DNA from: Sulfurimonas sp.
Lineage (GTDB): Bacteria > Campylobacterota > Campylobacteria > Campylobacterales > Sulfurimonadaceae
Length of the DNA: 36,901 nt
NCBI GenBank assembly: GCA_003978465.1
Contig: QNZS01000071.1
Location: 1-36,901 of the forward strand
Direction of reading: 5' to 3'
Shown: positions 23,832 through 31,784 of the stretch, one piece after another
Numbering within the stretch: position 1 is the stretch's first letter
Layout: every line of letters begins with the position of its first letter
Position numbers and translations under genes: made by a program
Notes under the pieces: model-generated
What the model was told of the DNA's origin: nothing
Databases searched by the model: none
Seen by the model: only the letters and a program-made list of their open reading frames with translations

Positions 23832-24110
23832 ATGGCATGGGCAACAGCAAGGCATATACTAGTAGAAAGTGAAGAAAAATGTAGTCAATTAAAAACAGAA
23901 ATTGAGGGTGGAATAGCATTTGAAGATGCTGCAAAAACAAACTCAACTTGTCCTTCATCGGCTCAGGGTGGAGACTTAGGTAAGTTTAGTCCAGGACAAA
24001 TGGTTCCTGAGTTTGACAAAGCTGTATTTAACGGTGATGTTGGTGTAGTTTATGGACCAATTAAAACTCAGTTTGGTTACCATTTACTAGAGGTAACTTC
24101 GAGAGGATAA
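23832..24110 (+). CDS. ppiC: Parvulin-type peptidyl-prolyl isomerase
   Basis: Single-domain parvulin of 92 residues, cytoplasmic (no signal peptide), catalysing cis-trans isomerisation of prolyl bonds. Family features: ARHILVESEEKC at the N-terminus (active-site His), SSAQGGDLGKFSPGQMVPEF in the middle and IKTQFGYHLLEVTSR at the end, almost identical in design to E. coli PpiC (93 residues). The ATG at 23832 has AAGGAAAT 5 nt upstream. Its last 50 bp overlap the 3' end of miaA on the opposite strand. Confidence 0.93.
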   Translation: MAWATARHILVESEEKCSQLKTEIEGGIAFEDAAKTNSTCPSSAQGGDLGKFSPGQMVPEFDKAVFNGDVGVVYGPIKTQFGYHLLEVTSRG

Positions 24111-24981
24111 TCCCTTCTAGCTCCTCTAGAGGAGCACTTATAATATCATCAAACTGTGTTTTATTAAAAGTTTGTTGGCGTTTAGCGAGTTGTGCCGTAT
24201 GAATAGATATCAACTCACACATCTCATCTTTTGTTATTTTTCCATCAAGAAAATCTAAAACTTCTACTATTCCGATACTACTCATTGAGTGTGGCAGTCG
24301 TGAGTACTTCTTCTCTAATCGACACACTTCATCTATTAAACCCATCTCTAACATAATACTGGTACGTTTTTTTATTCGCTCTCGTATAGTATCCCTGGAT
24401 ACTTCTATGTTATAGATAGTTAGGTTTTCAATGATGGCTTGTGGTGGGTTAAGCTCAAACCACTTTGTTGGAGTAACTCCTGATGCCTCATAAATAAGTA
24501 AGGCTTTTTCAATCCTGTAAGTATCATTTTTATTTATGTTTTTCATGTAGAGAGCATCTATATCAGAGAGTAGTGTATAGCAAGCTGGTAAATCTTTTAA
24601 CTGTATGTTTACACTGTTTTTTATCTCTTGAGACATTGTAGGAAGTTTTGAGAGCCCTTGCATCAATGATTTTAAATAAAAAGATGTACCACCTACTATA
24701 ACGAGGTTTTTTTTATCTTCTTCACATCTCTTTACAAGATTTTTATATAGAGAAATAAAAATATCAACACTAAAGTACTCATCAGGTTTTAAAATATTTA
24801 TACCAAAATGTTTGACTTGGGAGAGCTCATCTGCTGAAGGTTTAGCTGAGACAATATCTATCTCTTGATAGATACTCAAAGAGTCTATTGAGAGTATATA
24901 AGCATCTATTTGAAGAGCGATTTTTATTGCCAAATCACTCTTTCCGGATGCAGTTGGTCCAATAATACTAAGTTGATTCAT
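24061..24981 (-). CDS. miaA: tRNA dimethylallyltransferase
   Basis: Adds the dimethylallyl group to A37 of tRNAs that read UNN codons. The 306-residue protein shows the P-loop GPTASGKSD (8-16), the DS-x-x-x-Y segment DSLSIYQEIDIVSAKP, GGTSFYLKSLMQGLS and the C-terminal TAQLAKRQQTFNK. The start at 24981 is firm because the P-loop begins eight residues later. There is no Shine-Dalgarno; instead an extended -10 (TGATATAAT) ends 6 nt before the ATG, so the mRNA is probably leaderless. The last 16 codons overlap ppiC tail to tail. Divergent from mqnP. Confidence 0.95.
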   Translation of the reverse strand: MNQLSIIGPTASGKSDLAIKIALQIDAYILSIDSLSIYQEIDIVSAKPSADELSQVKHFGINILKPDEYFSVDIFISLYKNLVKRCEEDKKNLVIVGGTSFYLKSLMQGLSKLPTMSQEIKNSVNIQLKDLPACYTLLSDIDALYMKNINKNDTYRIEKALLIYEASGVTPTKWFELNPPQAIIENLTIYNIEVSRDTIRERIKKRTSIMLEMGLIDEVCRLEKKYSRLPHSMSSIGIVEVLDFLDGKITKDEMCELISIHTAQLAKRQQTFNKTQFDDIISAPLEELEGIILSKLPLVNGNQTEF

Positions 24982-24987
24982 GGTGAA

Positions 24988-25020
24988 ATTATATCATTTT
25001 AAAGCTCTTTTAGATAAAAT
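24988..25020. promoter_or_regulatory. divergent promoters of miaA (leaderless) and mqnP operon
   Basis: Reverse strand: TATAAT at 24993-24988 with TG two bases before it, only 6 nt from the miaA ATG. Forward strand: TAAAAT at 25015-25020, about 26 nt before the mqnP ATG, leaving room for AAAGGG (25038-25043) as Shine-Dalgarno. Confidence 0.55.
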
Positions 25021-25046
25021 AACTCATAATTATATTAAAGGGCAAA

Positions 25047-25910
25047 ATGTTGCAAAGAGTTATTGACAAAGCAAAGGATTTTAATGAGTTAGTTATGTTT
25101 GAACACTCCATCTTTTCACTTCCATTTATTTTTATAGCTATGGTTGTAGCAGCGAATGGTTGGTTTGGATTTTGGCTTTTGTTTATGGGTGTTTTAGCAG
25201 CACTCAGTGCAAGAAACTTTGCTATGGGTGTTAACCGTTATGCTGATCGTGACATTGATGCTATAAACCCTAGAACAGCAGATAGACCAAATGTAGATGG
25301 TCGTTTAGGAGCTGGGGCTATCTTACTCTTTATTGGTGTAAATGCAGTGATATTTATCGCAGTGGCATATATGATAAACCCTTTAGCATTAAAACTGAGT
25401 CTACCGATTTTATTTATTTTAGGTTCTTACTCATACTTTAAACGATTCTCTTCTTTAGCACATATTATTTTAGGTGTCTCATTAGGACTTGCACCAATAG
25501 CTGGTGTTGTAGCTGTTACTGCTACTATCCCTTTATGGTCTATATTTTTAAGTCTGGGCGTTGTATTTTGGGTGGCTGGATTTGATCTACTTTATTCATT
25601 GCAAGATATGGAGTTTGACAAAGAGAAAGGGTTGCATTCTATTCCTTCAAAGTATGGGGCTAAGATAACACTTCTTATCTCAGCACTTTTTCATACATGT
25701 ACGATTCTTTTTTGGATGCTTTTTGTATATGAGGCAAACTTAGGTTATGTAGCATATATAGCTGCATCTGGAAGTGCTTTCGTTTTAGCTTACGAGCAAA
25801 AACTTGTACGTAAGGATTTTACACAGATAGACCGTGCCTTCTTTACTGTAAATGGTTATTTAGGTGTTGTGTTTTTTATTTTAATTGTTTTAGACAGGAT
25901 AGTCTCATGA
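25047..25910 (+). CDS. mqnP: Menaquinone biosynthesis prenyltransferase (UbiA family, MqnP-type)
   Basis: Integral-membrane prenyltransferase of 287 residues and about eight helices. The two acidic motifs that bind the Mg-diphosphate are NRYADRDIDAINPRTADRP (68-86 region) and DLLYSLQDMEFDKEKG. The EHSIFSLPFIF segment near the N-terminus and the RT-x-x-RP ending of the first motif fit the MqnP/UbiA subgroup. With mqnC in the window and no sign of a ubiquinone pathway, attachment of the polyprenyl chain in the futalosine route is the likely job. First gene of an operon; its stop overlaps the next start. Confidence 0.85.
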   Translation: MLQRVIDKAKDFNELVMFEHSIFSLPFIFIAMVVAANGWFGFWLLFMGVLAALSARNFAMGVNRYADRDIDAINPRTADRPNVDGRLGAGAILLFIGVNAVIFIAVAYMINPLALKLSLPILFILGSYSYFKRFSSLAHIILGVSLGLAPIAGVVAVTATIPLWSIFLSLGVVFWVAGFDLLYSLQDMEFDKEKGLHSIPSKYGAKITLLISALFHTCTILFWMLFVYEANLGYVAYIAASGSAFVLAYEQKLVRKDFTQIDRAFFTVNGYLGVVFFILIVLDRIVS

Positions 25911-26428
25911 GTACTCCGCGTTTAGTACAAGCCCCTATTAGTATCTGCTTTAGTGAAGTGGGTTTAGACAAAGAAGTCTATGAAAGGGAATACCAGCAGT
26001 TAAGTGAGTCAGATGAAGACCCAATAAGTCAATGGCTTAAACTTGCTAAAGCAAAGGGTGATACAAGAGAAACAGATCCTATACTTTTAGAACTAGTAGT
26101 GGAGTTACATAGAAAGATAGACTCTCTTGAGATGTTTTTAAAGAATAAAGTCCCTAATAGAGTTTCCTTAATCTCTGCATCTGCTATAGAGTCTATTGGT
26201 TTTGAGTATTTTAAGATTGAGTCTGCGATTTTGGAAGAGGGAACTCTCTATTATGGCCGTATTGAAATGCCGATTTACCCTAAACACGATGTTGGTGTAT
26301 TTTTTGAAGCTAAAAGTCCAACTTTAGTAAAAATCATTAAAATGCACGATAGAGATGAAAAAGAGTGGAATGCATATATGACAGCAAGAGAAAGAATCCT
26401 TATCCGTGAAGAAAGAGAGAAAAGATAG
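25907..26428 (+). CDS. Uncharacterised protein, possibly PilZ-like C-terminal domain
   Basis: The 173-residue protein has no signal or membrane segment. The N-terminal half is helical and acidic. The C-terminal half (VSLISASAIESIGFEYFKI, then EEGTLYYGRIEMPIYP and a closing basic helix RERILIREEREKR) has the strand pattern of PilZ-type domains (L-SxxGIxF, then L..G..L.L.IeLP). The Arg-x3-Arg that binds cyclic-di-GMP is not seen, so ligand binding is doubtful. It overlaps mqnP by 4 bp and the next gene by 1 bp, so it is translated as part of the operon. Confidence 0.6.
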   Translation: MSTPRLVQAPISICFSEVGLDKEVYEREYQQLSESDEDPISQWLKLAKAKGDTRETDPILLELVVELHRKIDSLEMFLKNKVPNRVSLISASAIESIGFEYFKIESAILEEGTLYYGRIEMPIYPKHDVGVFFEAKSPTLVKIIKMHDRDEKEWNAYMTARERILIREEREKR

Positions 26429-26946
26429 TGAATTATTTACAATTTAATATAGAGTATATTGTTGTTGTTATGGCGGGAATCATCCTTTATCTACTTTATT
26501 ATGTTTATGCAAAAGATGCAAGTTATACTAGAAATATTCGCTCAGTTGCTAGCGTTGTAGAAGAGATGAATAGAGAACTTTTTTATCTGAAAAAAAACCT
26601 TACAGAGACACAGGGAAGTATAAAAGAAAACTCTCAAAGAATGAATGATGAAGCTATATATGAAGAGATAGAACGTAGTGTTTACGATATGGTTCAACCT
26701 TTAAGTTTAGGTATAAAACAGTTACAAGATAATCTAAATACTATTGATATAGAAGTTTCAAAGCGTATAGCACACTTAGAGAGTGGAGTAAAACAAATAA
26801 GTATTCCAACATCTGTTCATGGTAATGATGATGAAAAAATTATTTCACTATTTAAAAAGGGTGTTTCAGTAGAAGCAATCTCTAAAAAATTACATATTTC
26901 ACAACCCGAAGTAGAGTTTGTTTTAAAAATAAACAAAATTAAGTAG
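26428..26946 (+). CDS. Membrane-anchored coiled-coil protein with C-terminal helix-turn-helix-like motif
   Basis: The 172-residue protein has one N-terminal membrane helix (YIVVVMAGIILYLLYYVYA, 10-28), then a long heptad-rich coiled coil (about 38-120), and a C-terminal segment IISLFKKGVSVEAISKKLHI then SQPEVEFVLKI that has the helix-turn-helix look of DUF2802/DUF6115-type proteins found near flagellar or division genes. DNA binding is not implied. Start is GTG at 26428 overlapping the previous stop. It sits directly before ftsW, so an envelope role is plausible but unproven. Confidence 0.6.
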   Translation: MNYLQFNIEYIVVVMAGIILYLLYYVYAKDASYTRNIRSVASVVEEMNRELFYLKKNLTETQGSIKENSQRMNDEAIYEEIERSVYDMVQPLSLGIKQLQDNLNTIDIEVSKRIAHLESGVKQISIPTSVHGNDDEKIISLFKKGVSVEAISKKLHISQPEVEFVLKINKIK

Positions 26947-26950
26947 TCAT

Positions 26951-28141
26951 ATGAATGCAGATAAAAAACTTTTTACCCTTGTGAGTATCTTAATGGGTAT
27001 CAGTGTAATTCTTTCATACACACTAGCCTCATATACGACACTTTTGTTTAATGTAAATGAGTTTCATTTTGCTATTCGTCAGACTTCTTTTGCTATTTTA
27101 GGTATTAGTATTGTTTTTATTCTCTCTCAACTTGACCCAGGTAAGTGGCTCACTCCCATTGGATTTTTACTCTTTTTTGGCTCCTTAACGCTTATGGTAG
27201 CAATGCCATTTCTCCCTGAGTCTTTAGTCTCAGCAGTTGGTGGAGCAAAGCGTTGGATTAAAATTGCAGGTTTTTCTTTAGCACCAGTAGAATTTTTTAA
27301 AGTTGGTTTTGTGTACTTTCTTGCATGGAGTTTTTCACGTAAACTTGGACATCATGATGGTATGGGTATCACAAATGAGTTTAAGCGTTTTATCCCTTAT
27401 GGTATTATTTTTATGGGGGCTATGTTTATCATCGCTTTTTTACAAAAAGATTTAGGGCAGGTAGTTGTTTTAGGTTTAACTCTTCTTTTTATGCTTATTT
27501 TTGCGGGAAGTAGTTTTCGCTTTTTTCTTAGTATATTAGCTGGTATATTTACAGTCATAATTATTTTTATCTTTACTGCTGAACACAGAATCATTCGTAT
27601 AAAATCATGGTGGGCTCTAGCACAAAACTCTATTTTAGAGATTTTACCTGACAGTTTAGCTGAGAGACTAAGAGTACCTGTTGAGGTTGAGCCTTATCAA
27701 ATAGGGCACTCTTTAAATGCCATACATCATGGTGGTATTTTTGGTGTTGGCATAGGAAATGGAATTTTTAAACTTGGATTTCTTTCAGAGGTTCATACTG
27801 ACTTTGTTTTAGCTGGTCTTGCAGAAGAATTTGGTTTTATAGGAGTTGTACTTGTTGTTTTTATCTTTTTATGGATGTTACAACGTATTTTTAAAATCGC
27901 AAATCGTGCAGAGGATAAAAGTGTATATCTCTTTAGTATTGGTATAGGACTTATCTTCTCTTTTGCTTTTTTAGTAAATGCCTATGGTATAAGTGGAATC
28001 ACTCCTATTAAAGGTATTAGCATTCCTTTCCTCTCCTATGGTGGTTCGGTTATGCTTGGCTCTGCATTTGGTGTGGGAATGGTACTTATGGCTTCAAATA
28101 GAGTAAATATGAATAAGATTGATAGGATGGAGAGCAAGTGA
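26951..28141 (+). CDS. ftsW: Cell division peptidoglycan polymerase FtsW (SEDS family)
   Basis: SEDS-family glycosyltransferase that polymerises lipid II at the septum together with FtsI. The 396-residue protein has ten predicted helices and the family segments GGAKRWIKIAGFSLAPVEFF, LQKDLGQVVVL (with the catalytic-loop Asp), HTDFVLAGLAEEFGFIG and the closing KGISIPFLSYGGSVM. The last motif, and murG directly after it, favour FtsW over RodA. The ATG at 26951 lies 4 bp after the preceding stop. The stop overlaps the murG GTG. Confidence 0.92.
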   Translation: MNADKKLFTLVSILMGISVILSYTLASYTTLLFNVNEFHFAIRQTSFAILGISIVFILSQLDPGKWLTPIGFLLFFGSLTLMVAMPFLPESLVSAVGGAKRWIKIAGFSLAPVEFFKVGFVYFLAWSFSRKLGHHDGMGITNEFKRFIPYGIIFMGAMFIIAFLQKDLGQVVVLGLTLLFMLIFAGSSFRFFLSILAGIFTVIIIFIFTAEHRIIRIKSWWALAQNSILEILPDSLAERLRVPVEVEPYQIGHSLNAIHHGGIFGVGIGNGIFKLGFLSEVHTDFVLAGLAEEFGFIGVVLVVFIFLWMLQRIFKIANRAEDKSVYLFSIGIGLIFSFAFLVNAYGISGITPIKGISIPFLSYGGSVMLGSAFGVGMVLMASNRVNMNKIDRMESK

Positions 28142-29157
28142 ATCTATGTATAACTGGTGGTGGTACAGGTGGACACCTAATGATAGCAGAGGCGCTTGTT
28201 GAAGCTGCTACAAAAGCAGGACATAGCGCTATTTTTATTGGCTCAACTCATGGACAAGATAGAAAATATTTTGAAAAATCATCTGCTTTTAAAGCTGTCT
28301 ATTTTTTAGAGACAACAGGTGTAGTCAATCAAAAAGGTTTAGGTAAACTAAAAGCACTGAGTAAAGTTTTTAAAGCATTCTTAAAAGCTAGAAGAGTTAT
28401 TAAAGATGAAAAAATAGATGCAGTTTATAGTGTTGGTGGATTTTCTGCTGCACCTGCTGCATTTGCAAGTATTTTTACAAGAGTTCCTCTTTTTATTCAC
28501 GAACAAAATGCAGTATATGGTAGACTTAACCGTTTACTAAAACCTTTTGCAAAATGTTTTACATCTGCTTATGATAAAGATTCTGCTATTAAAGGTTATC
28601 CTGTAAAAAAGATTTTTTCTTCTACTCAAAGAGTGAGAGATAAATTGAATATTATTATTTTCTTAGGTGGTAGTCATGGTGCTAAAGCCATTAATGATTT
28701 AGCACTAAGTAAAGCACAGAAGCTTCAAAAAATTGGCATACATATCATTCATCAATCAGGTGAAGCTGACTACGAGAGAGTAAAAAATGCATATCAAGAA
28801 TTGGGTGTTGAAGTTGAACTTTATTCTTTTACAAAGGAGTTGCCCTCTCTTATAGTCCAGGCAGACTTAGCAGTTAGTCGTGCAGGGGCAAGTACTCTGT
28901 GGGAACTTACAACAAATGGCTGTCCAGCCCTATTTATACCCTATCCATATGCGGCAGGAAACCATCAATACTTTAATGCAAAGTTTATTGTAGATGATTG
29001 TATGGGGTGGTGTGAGTTAGAAAACCAACAACTCTCTTTCGCATTAGATACGATATTAGTTAAACCAGATTTAAAAAAGAGAAGTACTAAACTACTTCAG
29101 TTTTCAAATAAAGATGTAGCTAAAGAGATGATAAACGAAGTTGAGGACATGATATAA
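28138..29157 (+). CDS. murG: UDP-GlcNAc:undecaprenyl-diphospho-muramoylpentapeptide GlcNAc transferase
   Basis: Makes lipid II from lipid I on the inner face of the membrane. The 339-residue GT-B enzyme has the N-terminal glycine loop GGGTGGHLMIAEAL (7-20), a second loop SVGGFSAAPAAFAS, HEQNAVYGRLNRLL, the hinge glycine loop FLGGSHGAKAIND and the UDP-GlcNAc site SRAGASTLWELTTNGCPALF then IPYPYAAGNHQYFNA. Start is GTG, overlapping the ftsW stop by 4 bp. The two genes act in consecutive steps of septal wall synthesis. Confidence 0.95.
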   Translation: MNLCITGGGTGGHLMIAEALVEAATKAGHSAIFIGSTHGQDRKYFEKSSAFKAVYFLETTGVVNQKGLGKLKALSKVFKAFLKARRVIKDEKIDAVYSVGGFSAAPAAFASIFTRVPLFIHEQNAVYGRLNRLLKPFAKCFTSAYDKDSAIKGYPVKKIFSSTQRVRDKLNIIIFLGGSHGAKAINDLALSKAQKLQKIGIHIIHQSGEADYERVKNAYQELGVEVELYSFTKELPSLIVQADLAVSRAGASTLWELTTNGCPALFIPYPYAAGNHQYFNAKFIVDDCMGWCELENQQLSFALDTILVKPDLKKRSTKLLQFSNKDVAKEMINEVEDMI

Positions 29158-29760
29158 ATGTTACATGAATTAGCACAAATACTTGTAAATTTGATTTTTG
29201 ATTGGGGTTATCTTGGTATCTTTATAATGATGGTAATTGAGAGTAGTTTTATACCTTTTCCTAGTGAGATAGTATTGATTCCTGCAGGATACTTAGCAAG
29301 TCAAGGTGAGATGAGTATTGCTATGATTATGCTGAGTGCTCTTGGTGGATCAATGGTCGGTGCATTTATTAATTACTATCTTGCACTTACATTAGGGCGA
29401 AATATTATCATCAAATATGGTAAATATTTTTTTATTAAAGTTGAAAGCTTAGAAAAAATAGAAAACTTTTTTGTCAAACATGGGCATATTGCAACTTTTA
29501 CAGGAAGACTTATCCCAGGCATACGGCAGCTGATATCTGTTCCAGCTGGTTTAGCACGAATGAATTTAGCACAGTTCTCGCTTTTCACAGCACTTGGTGC
29601 CGGTATATGGGCATTAGTACTGACCCTTTTAGGTTTTTATATAGGTGAAAATGAAAAACTTATTAATACTTACTTACGAGAAATAACTATTACTGTCTTA
29701 CTTTGTCTAGTTATCATTGTTGGGGTATACTACACAATTAAAAAAAAGAGGAATAAATAA
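29158..29760 (+). CDS. DedA family membrane protein
   Basis: The 200-residue inner-membrane protein has four to six helices with the two re-entrant DedA signatures: ESSFIPFPSEIVLIPAGYLA near the N-terminus and FTGRLIPGIRQLISVPAGLA (the conserved F-x-G-R-x-x-P-G-x-R) in the middle. DedA proteins are linked to undecaprenyl-phosphate or phospholipid flipping, which would suit its place after ftsW and murG; the exact substrate is inference. The ATG follows the murG stop without a gap, and its own stop overlaps the next ATG. Confidence 0.88.
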   Translation: MLHELAQILVNLIFDWGYLGIFIMMVIESSFIPFPSEIVLIPAGYLASQGEMSIAMIMLSALGGSMVGAFINYYLALTLGRNIIIKYGKYFFIKVESLEKIENFFVKHGHIATFTGRLIPGIRQLISVPAGLARMNLAQFSLFTALGAGIWALVLTLLGFYIGENEKLINTYLREITITVLLCLVIIVGVYYTIKKKRNK

Positions 29761-30239
29761 TGGATTATATGTTTAAAGCTGGATTTTTAGGGACAAAGGC
29801 ACCATTCTTTATGGACTTTGTTACACTGCTTGTTGCTGTACTACCTATACTTGTGTATGGTGCGATAATGTTAGCAAGAAAAAAAATGTATAAAATACAT
29901 ATGATAGTACAAAATATTATTTTTGTAATTGCACTTATTGTTGTCGCTTATTTTGAAGTTGGTGTACGTGTTGGAGGTGGATTTGATGCTTTTATGGAGG
30001 GTAGTGGTGTCCCTTATACTTATGCTCTTATTGTTTTACTAGTACATATTCTTATTGCAGTAGTGATGCTACTTTATTGGGGTCTTACTGTTTTTAACGG
30101 AAATATTAACTTTAAAAAAAGAAGCTTACCCGGTCTAGCATCTCGTGGACATAAAATAATGGCATATAAGGCTTTCTTAGCTATTATATTTACCTCTTTT
30201 AGTGGTATTTGGGTCTATCTGCTATTATTTGTATATTAA
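29760..30239 (+). CDS. DUF420 family membrane protein
   Basis: The 159-residue protein has four predicted helices and the opening GFLGTKAPFFMDFVTLL typical of DUF420, followed by the conserved His of YKIHMIVQ (44-51), a second His in VHILIAVV and a third in RGHKIMAYKAF. DUF420 proteins are related to the CtaM-type factors that assist heme-copper oxidases, and the histidines could bind heme or metal; that is inference. The start overlaps the dedA stop (TAATG). Confidence 0.7.
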   Translation: MDYMFKAGFLGTKAPFFMDFVTLLVAVLPILVYGAIMLARKKMYKIHMIVQNIIFVIALIVVAYFEVGVRVGGGFDAFMEGSGVPYTYALIVLLVHILIAVVMLLYWGLTVFNGNINFKKRSLPGLASRGHKIMAYKAFLAIIFTSFSGIWVYLLLFVY

Positions 30240-30249
30240 AAGGAATTAA

Positions 30250-30717
30250 ATGATCAAAATTGATGAAAAAGCACCGGAATTCTGTCTCTCAAACCAAGAT
30301 GATATAGAGATTTGTTCTCGTGACTTAAAAGGCAAGTGGATAGTTTTATACTTCTACCCTAGAGATAACACACCAGGCTGTACAACTGAGGCCTGTGAGT
30401 TTACAGAAGCTGTCCCTGATTTTAACTCTTTAGATGCGATCATTTTAGGTGTAAGTGCAGACACTACTAAAAAGCACCGTAACTTTATAGAAAAACAAAA
30501 CCTTGGCATAACACTTTTAAGTGATGAGTCAACTGATATGATGCAAGAGTATGGTGTTTGGCAGATGAAGAAAAACTATGGTAAAGAGTATATGGGTATT
30601 GTTCGTACTACATTTATCATAAATCCTGATGGAATAGTTAAAGCTGTGTTTGAAAAGGTTCGTGTGAAAGAGCATGTAGCTAAAGTAAAAGAAGAACTTC
30701 TAAGTTTACAAGCTTAG
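30250..30717 (+). CDS. bcp: Thioredoxin-dependent peroxiredoxin (Bcp/PrxQ)
   Basis: Cytoplasmic peroxidase of 155 residues reducing H2O2 and organic hydroperoxides. The active site FYPRDNTPGCTTEACEF (35-51) has the peroxidatic Cys44 and the resolving Cys49 five residues later, as in E. coli Bcp. The catalytic Thr (TPG) and the downstream Arg in IVRTTFIINPDG are present. AAAAGGAATTAA precedes the ATG. Last gene of the mqnP operon. A weak GGG-loop-CCC hairpin near 30758-30771 follows. Confidence 0.94.
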   Translation: MIKIDEKAPEFCLSNQDDIEICSRDLKGKWIVLYFYPRDNTPGCTTEACEFTEAVPDFNSLDAIILGVSADTTKKHRNFIEKQNLGITLLSDESTDMMQEYGVWQMKKNYGKEYMGIVRTTFIINPDGIVKAVFEKVRVKEHVAKVKEELLSLQA

Positions 30718-30770
30718 AGATTTTAAAAAGTTTAAGTACTTATAAAGATGAGAACTTGGGCTGTAAAACC

Positions 30771-31588
30771 CTAGTATTTGCATCTAAGACAGAAACGGAT
30801 ATTTTGTGCTGTACCGACAGTAACTGCTGTGCAAGTGTTAAACCTTTAATAAGAGTAGGTGCACCAGTACTACTTTCAAAGAAACTATTACTTCCTGCAT
30901 ATTTATAATCTATATATGTATAACGAACTTGTAAAGGTAAGATATCATCAATAAGTGATCCTCTACAGTATACTTAACTCAGAATACCAATTTTAAAACT
31001 AATATTGGTATCTTCAGTATTACCAATACTATATCATTGTAAAGTTAGCTGGCATACCATCAACTACTTTTATACAATCAAATGTTGCTACTCCTTCATG
31101 ATATGTAAGGTCTGTATCAATTAAATTATTTACATAATAATATTGTGCAGTAATTCCATATAGGCCATCATCAAAAAGTAGAAAAATTAAATCAGCTAAG
31201 TCTATATCTGGGGTATCATCGCTATTTATACTATATGGTGCAGCACTACCTATTGTAGCACTTTGGTTAAAAGAGAAAAATTTAGCATATACATTAGTGC
31301 TACCACTACCTGAATAAAACTTTACATATAAACCATCAAATTCAACATTGAGTGTATGTACTAAATGGGAAGAAGATGTATCATCTTCTCTAAGGTTAAT
31401 AAAATGACCATTTGTTGATGGAGGATGACACATGCTAATGCCTATGGCATGTTTGTACCTAGGAAAGTATCATTAATTTACAGAAAATATACTGGGTATA
31501 CAGGAATTAGACCATCACATGCATTTTCATTTCTGATCCAGTTAAATGTTCCTAAACCAGGATTGTTGAAACCAAAAATAAAGTCTAA
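30771..31588 (-). pseudogene. decayed DUF3373-like outer-membrane protein gene
   Basis: The gap between bcp and rpsB holds, on the reverse strand, broken pieces of an outer-membrane protein: FGFNNPGLGTFNWIRNENA, then after stops a 134-codon open stretch (31433-31029) with STNGHFINLREDD and YGITAQYYYVNNLID, then LPLQVRYTYIDYKYAGSNSF and, in another frame, AVTVGTAQNIRFCLRCKY ending at a stop (30771-30773). The RYTYIDYxYxGSN segment and the closing Ala-Gln-Asp/Asn-Ile-Arg-x-x-x-Arg-x-x-Tyr are, as I recall, features of the DUF3373 porin-like family of this phylum. At least three stops and a frameshift make it inactive. The open stretch alone should not be annotated as a gene. Confidence 0.6.
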
Positions 31589-31625
31589 TATTGAGTGCAA
31601 AAGCTTAAATTAAATAAATTTTGAG

Positions 31626-31784
31626 TATAATTCACGGATTTTTCATTCTCTTTATGAGGAGAAAACATTAAGCAGATATGTGTCAAAAGTTAGTGCAACT
31701 CTCTTTTTAGAGAGTCAATGTCCGACATTATCGAAGTTAACTGACAAAACTCTGGCTTGAGATATTAGCCTTTAAGGATTACCT
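31626..31784 (+). promoter_or_regulatory. rpsB promoter and structured leader
   Basis: TATAAT at 31626-31631 is followed by about 147 nt of leader before the rpsB ATG. The leader contains a perfect 7-bp hairpin ACTCTCT-TTTT-AGAGAGT (31698-31715), directly followed by AATGT-CCG-ACATT (31717-31729), and a GGCT/AGCC pairing (31754-31771) just before the Shine-Dalgarno AAGGATT. AGTT (31689-31692) can pair with AACT (31697-31700) in competition with the first hairpin. The arrangement suggests autogenous control by S2, as known for rpsB leaders elsewhere, but no known leader motif was matched. Confidence 0.5.

Noticed and set aside
31029-31433. 134-codon reverse open frame as an intact gene
   Set aside because: It is a stop-free stretch within a longer decayed outer-membrane gene; similar sequence continues on both sides past stops and a frameshift, and there is no signal peptide or ribosome binding site.
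31425-31613. 62-codon forward open frame before rpsB
   Set aside because: Antisense to the same decayed gene, with no coding signature of its own.
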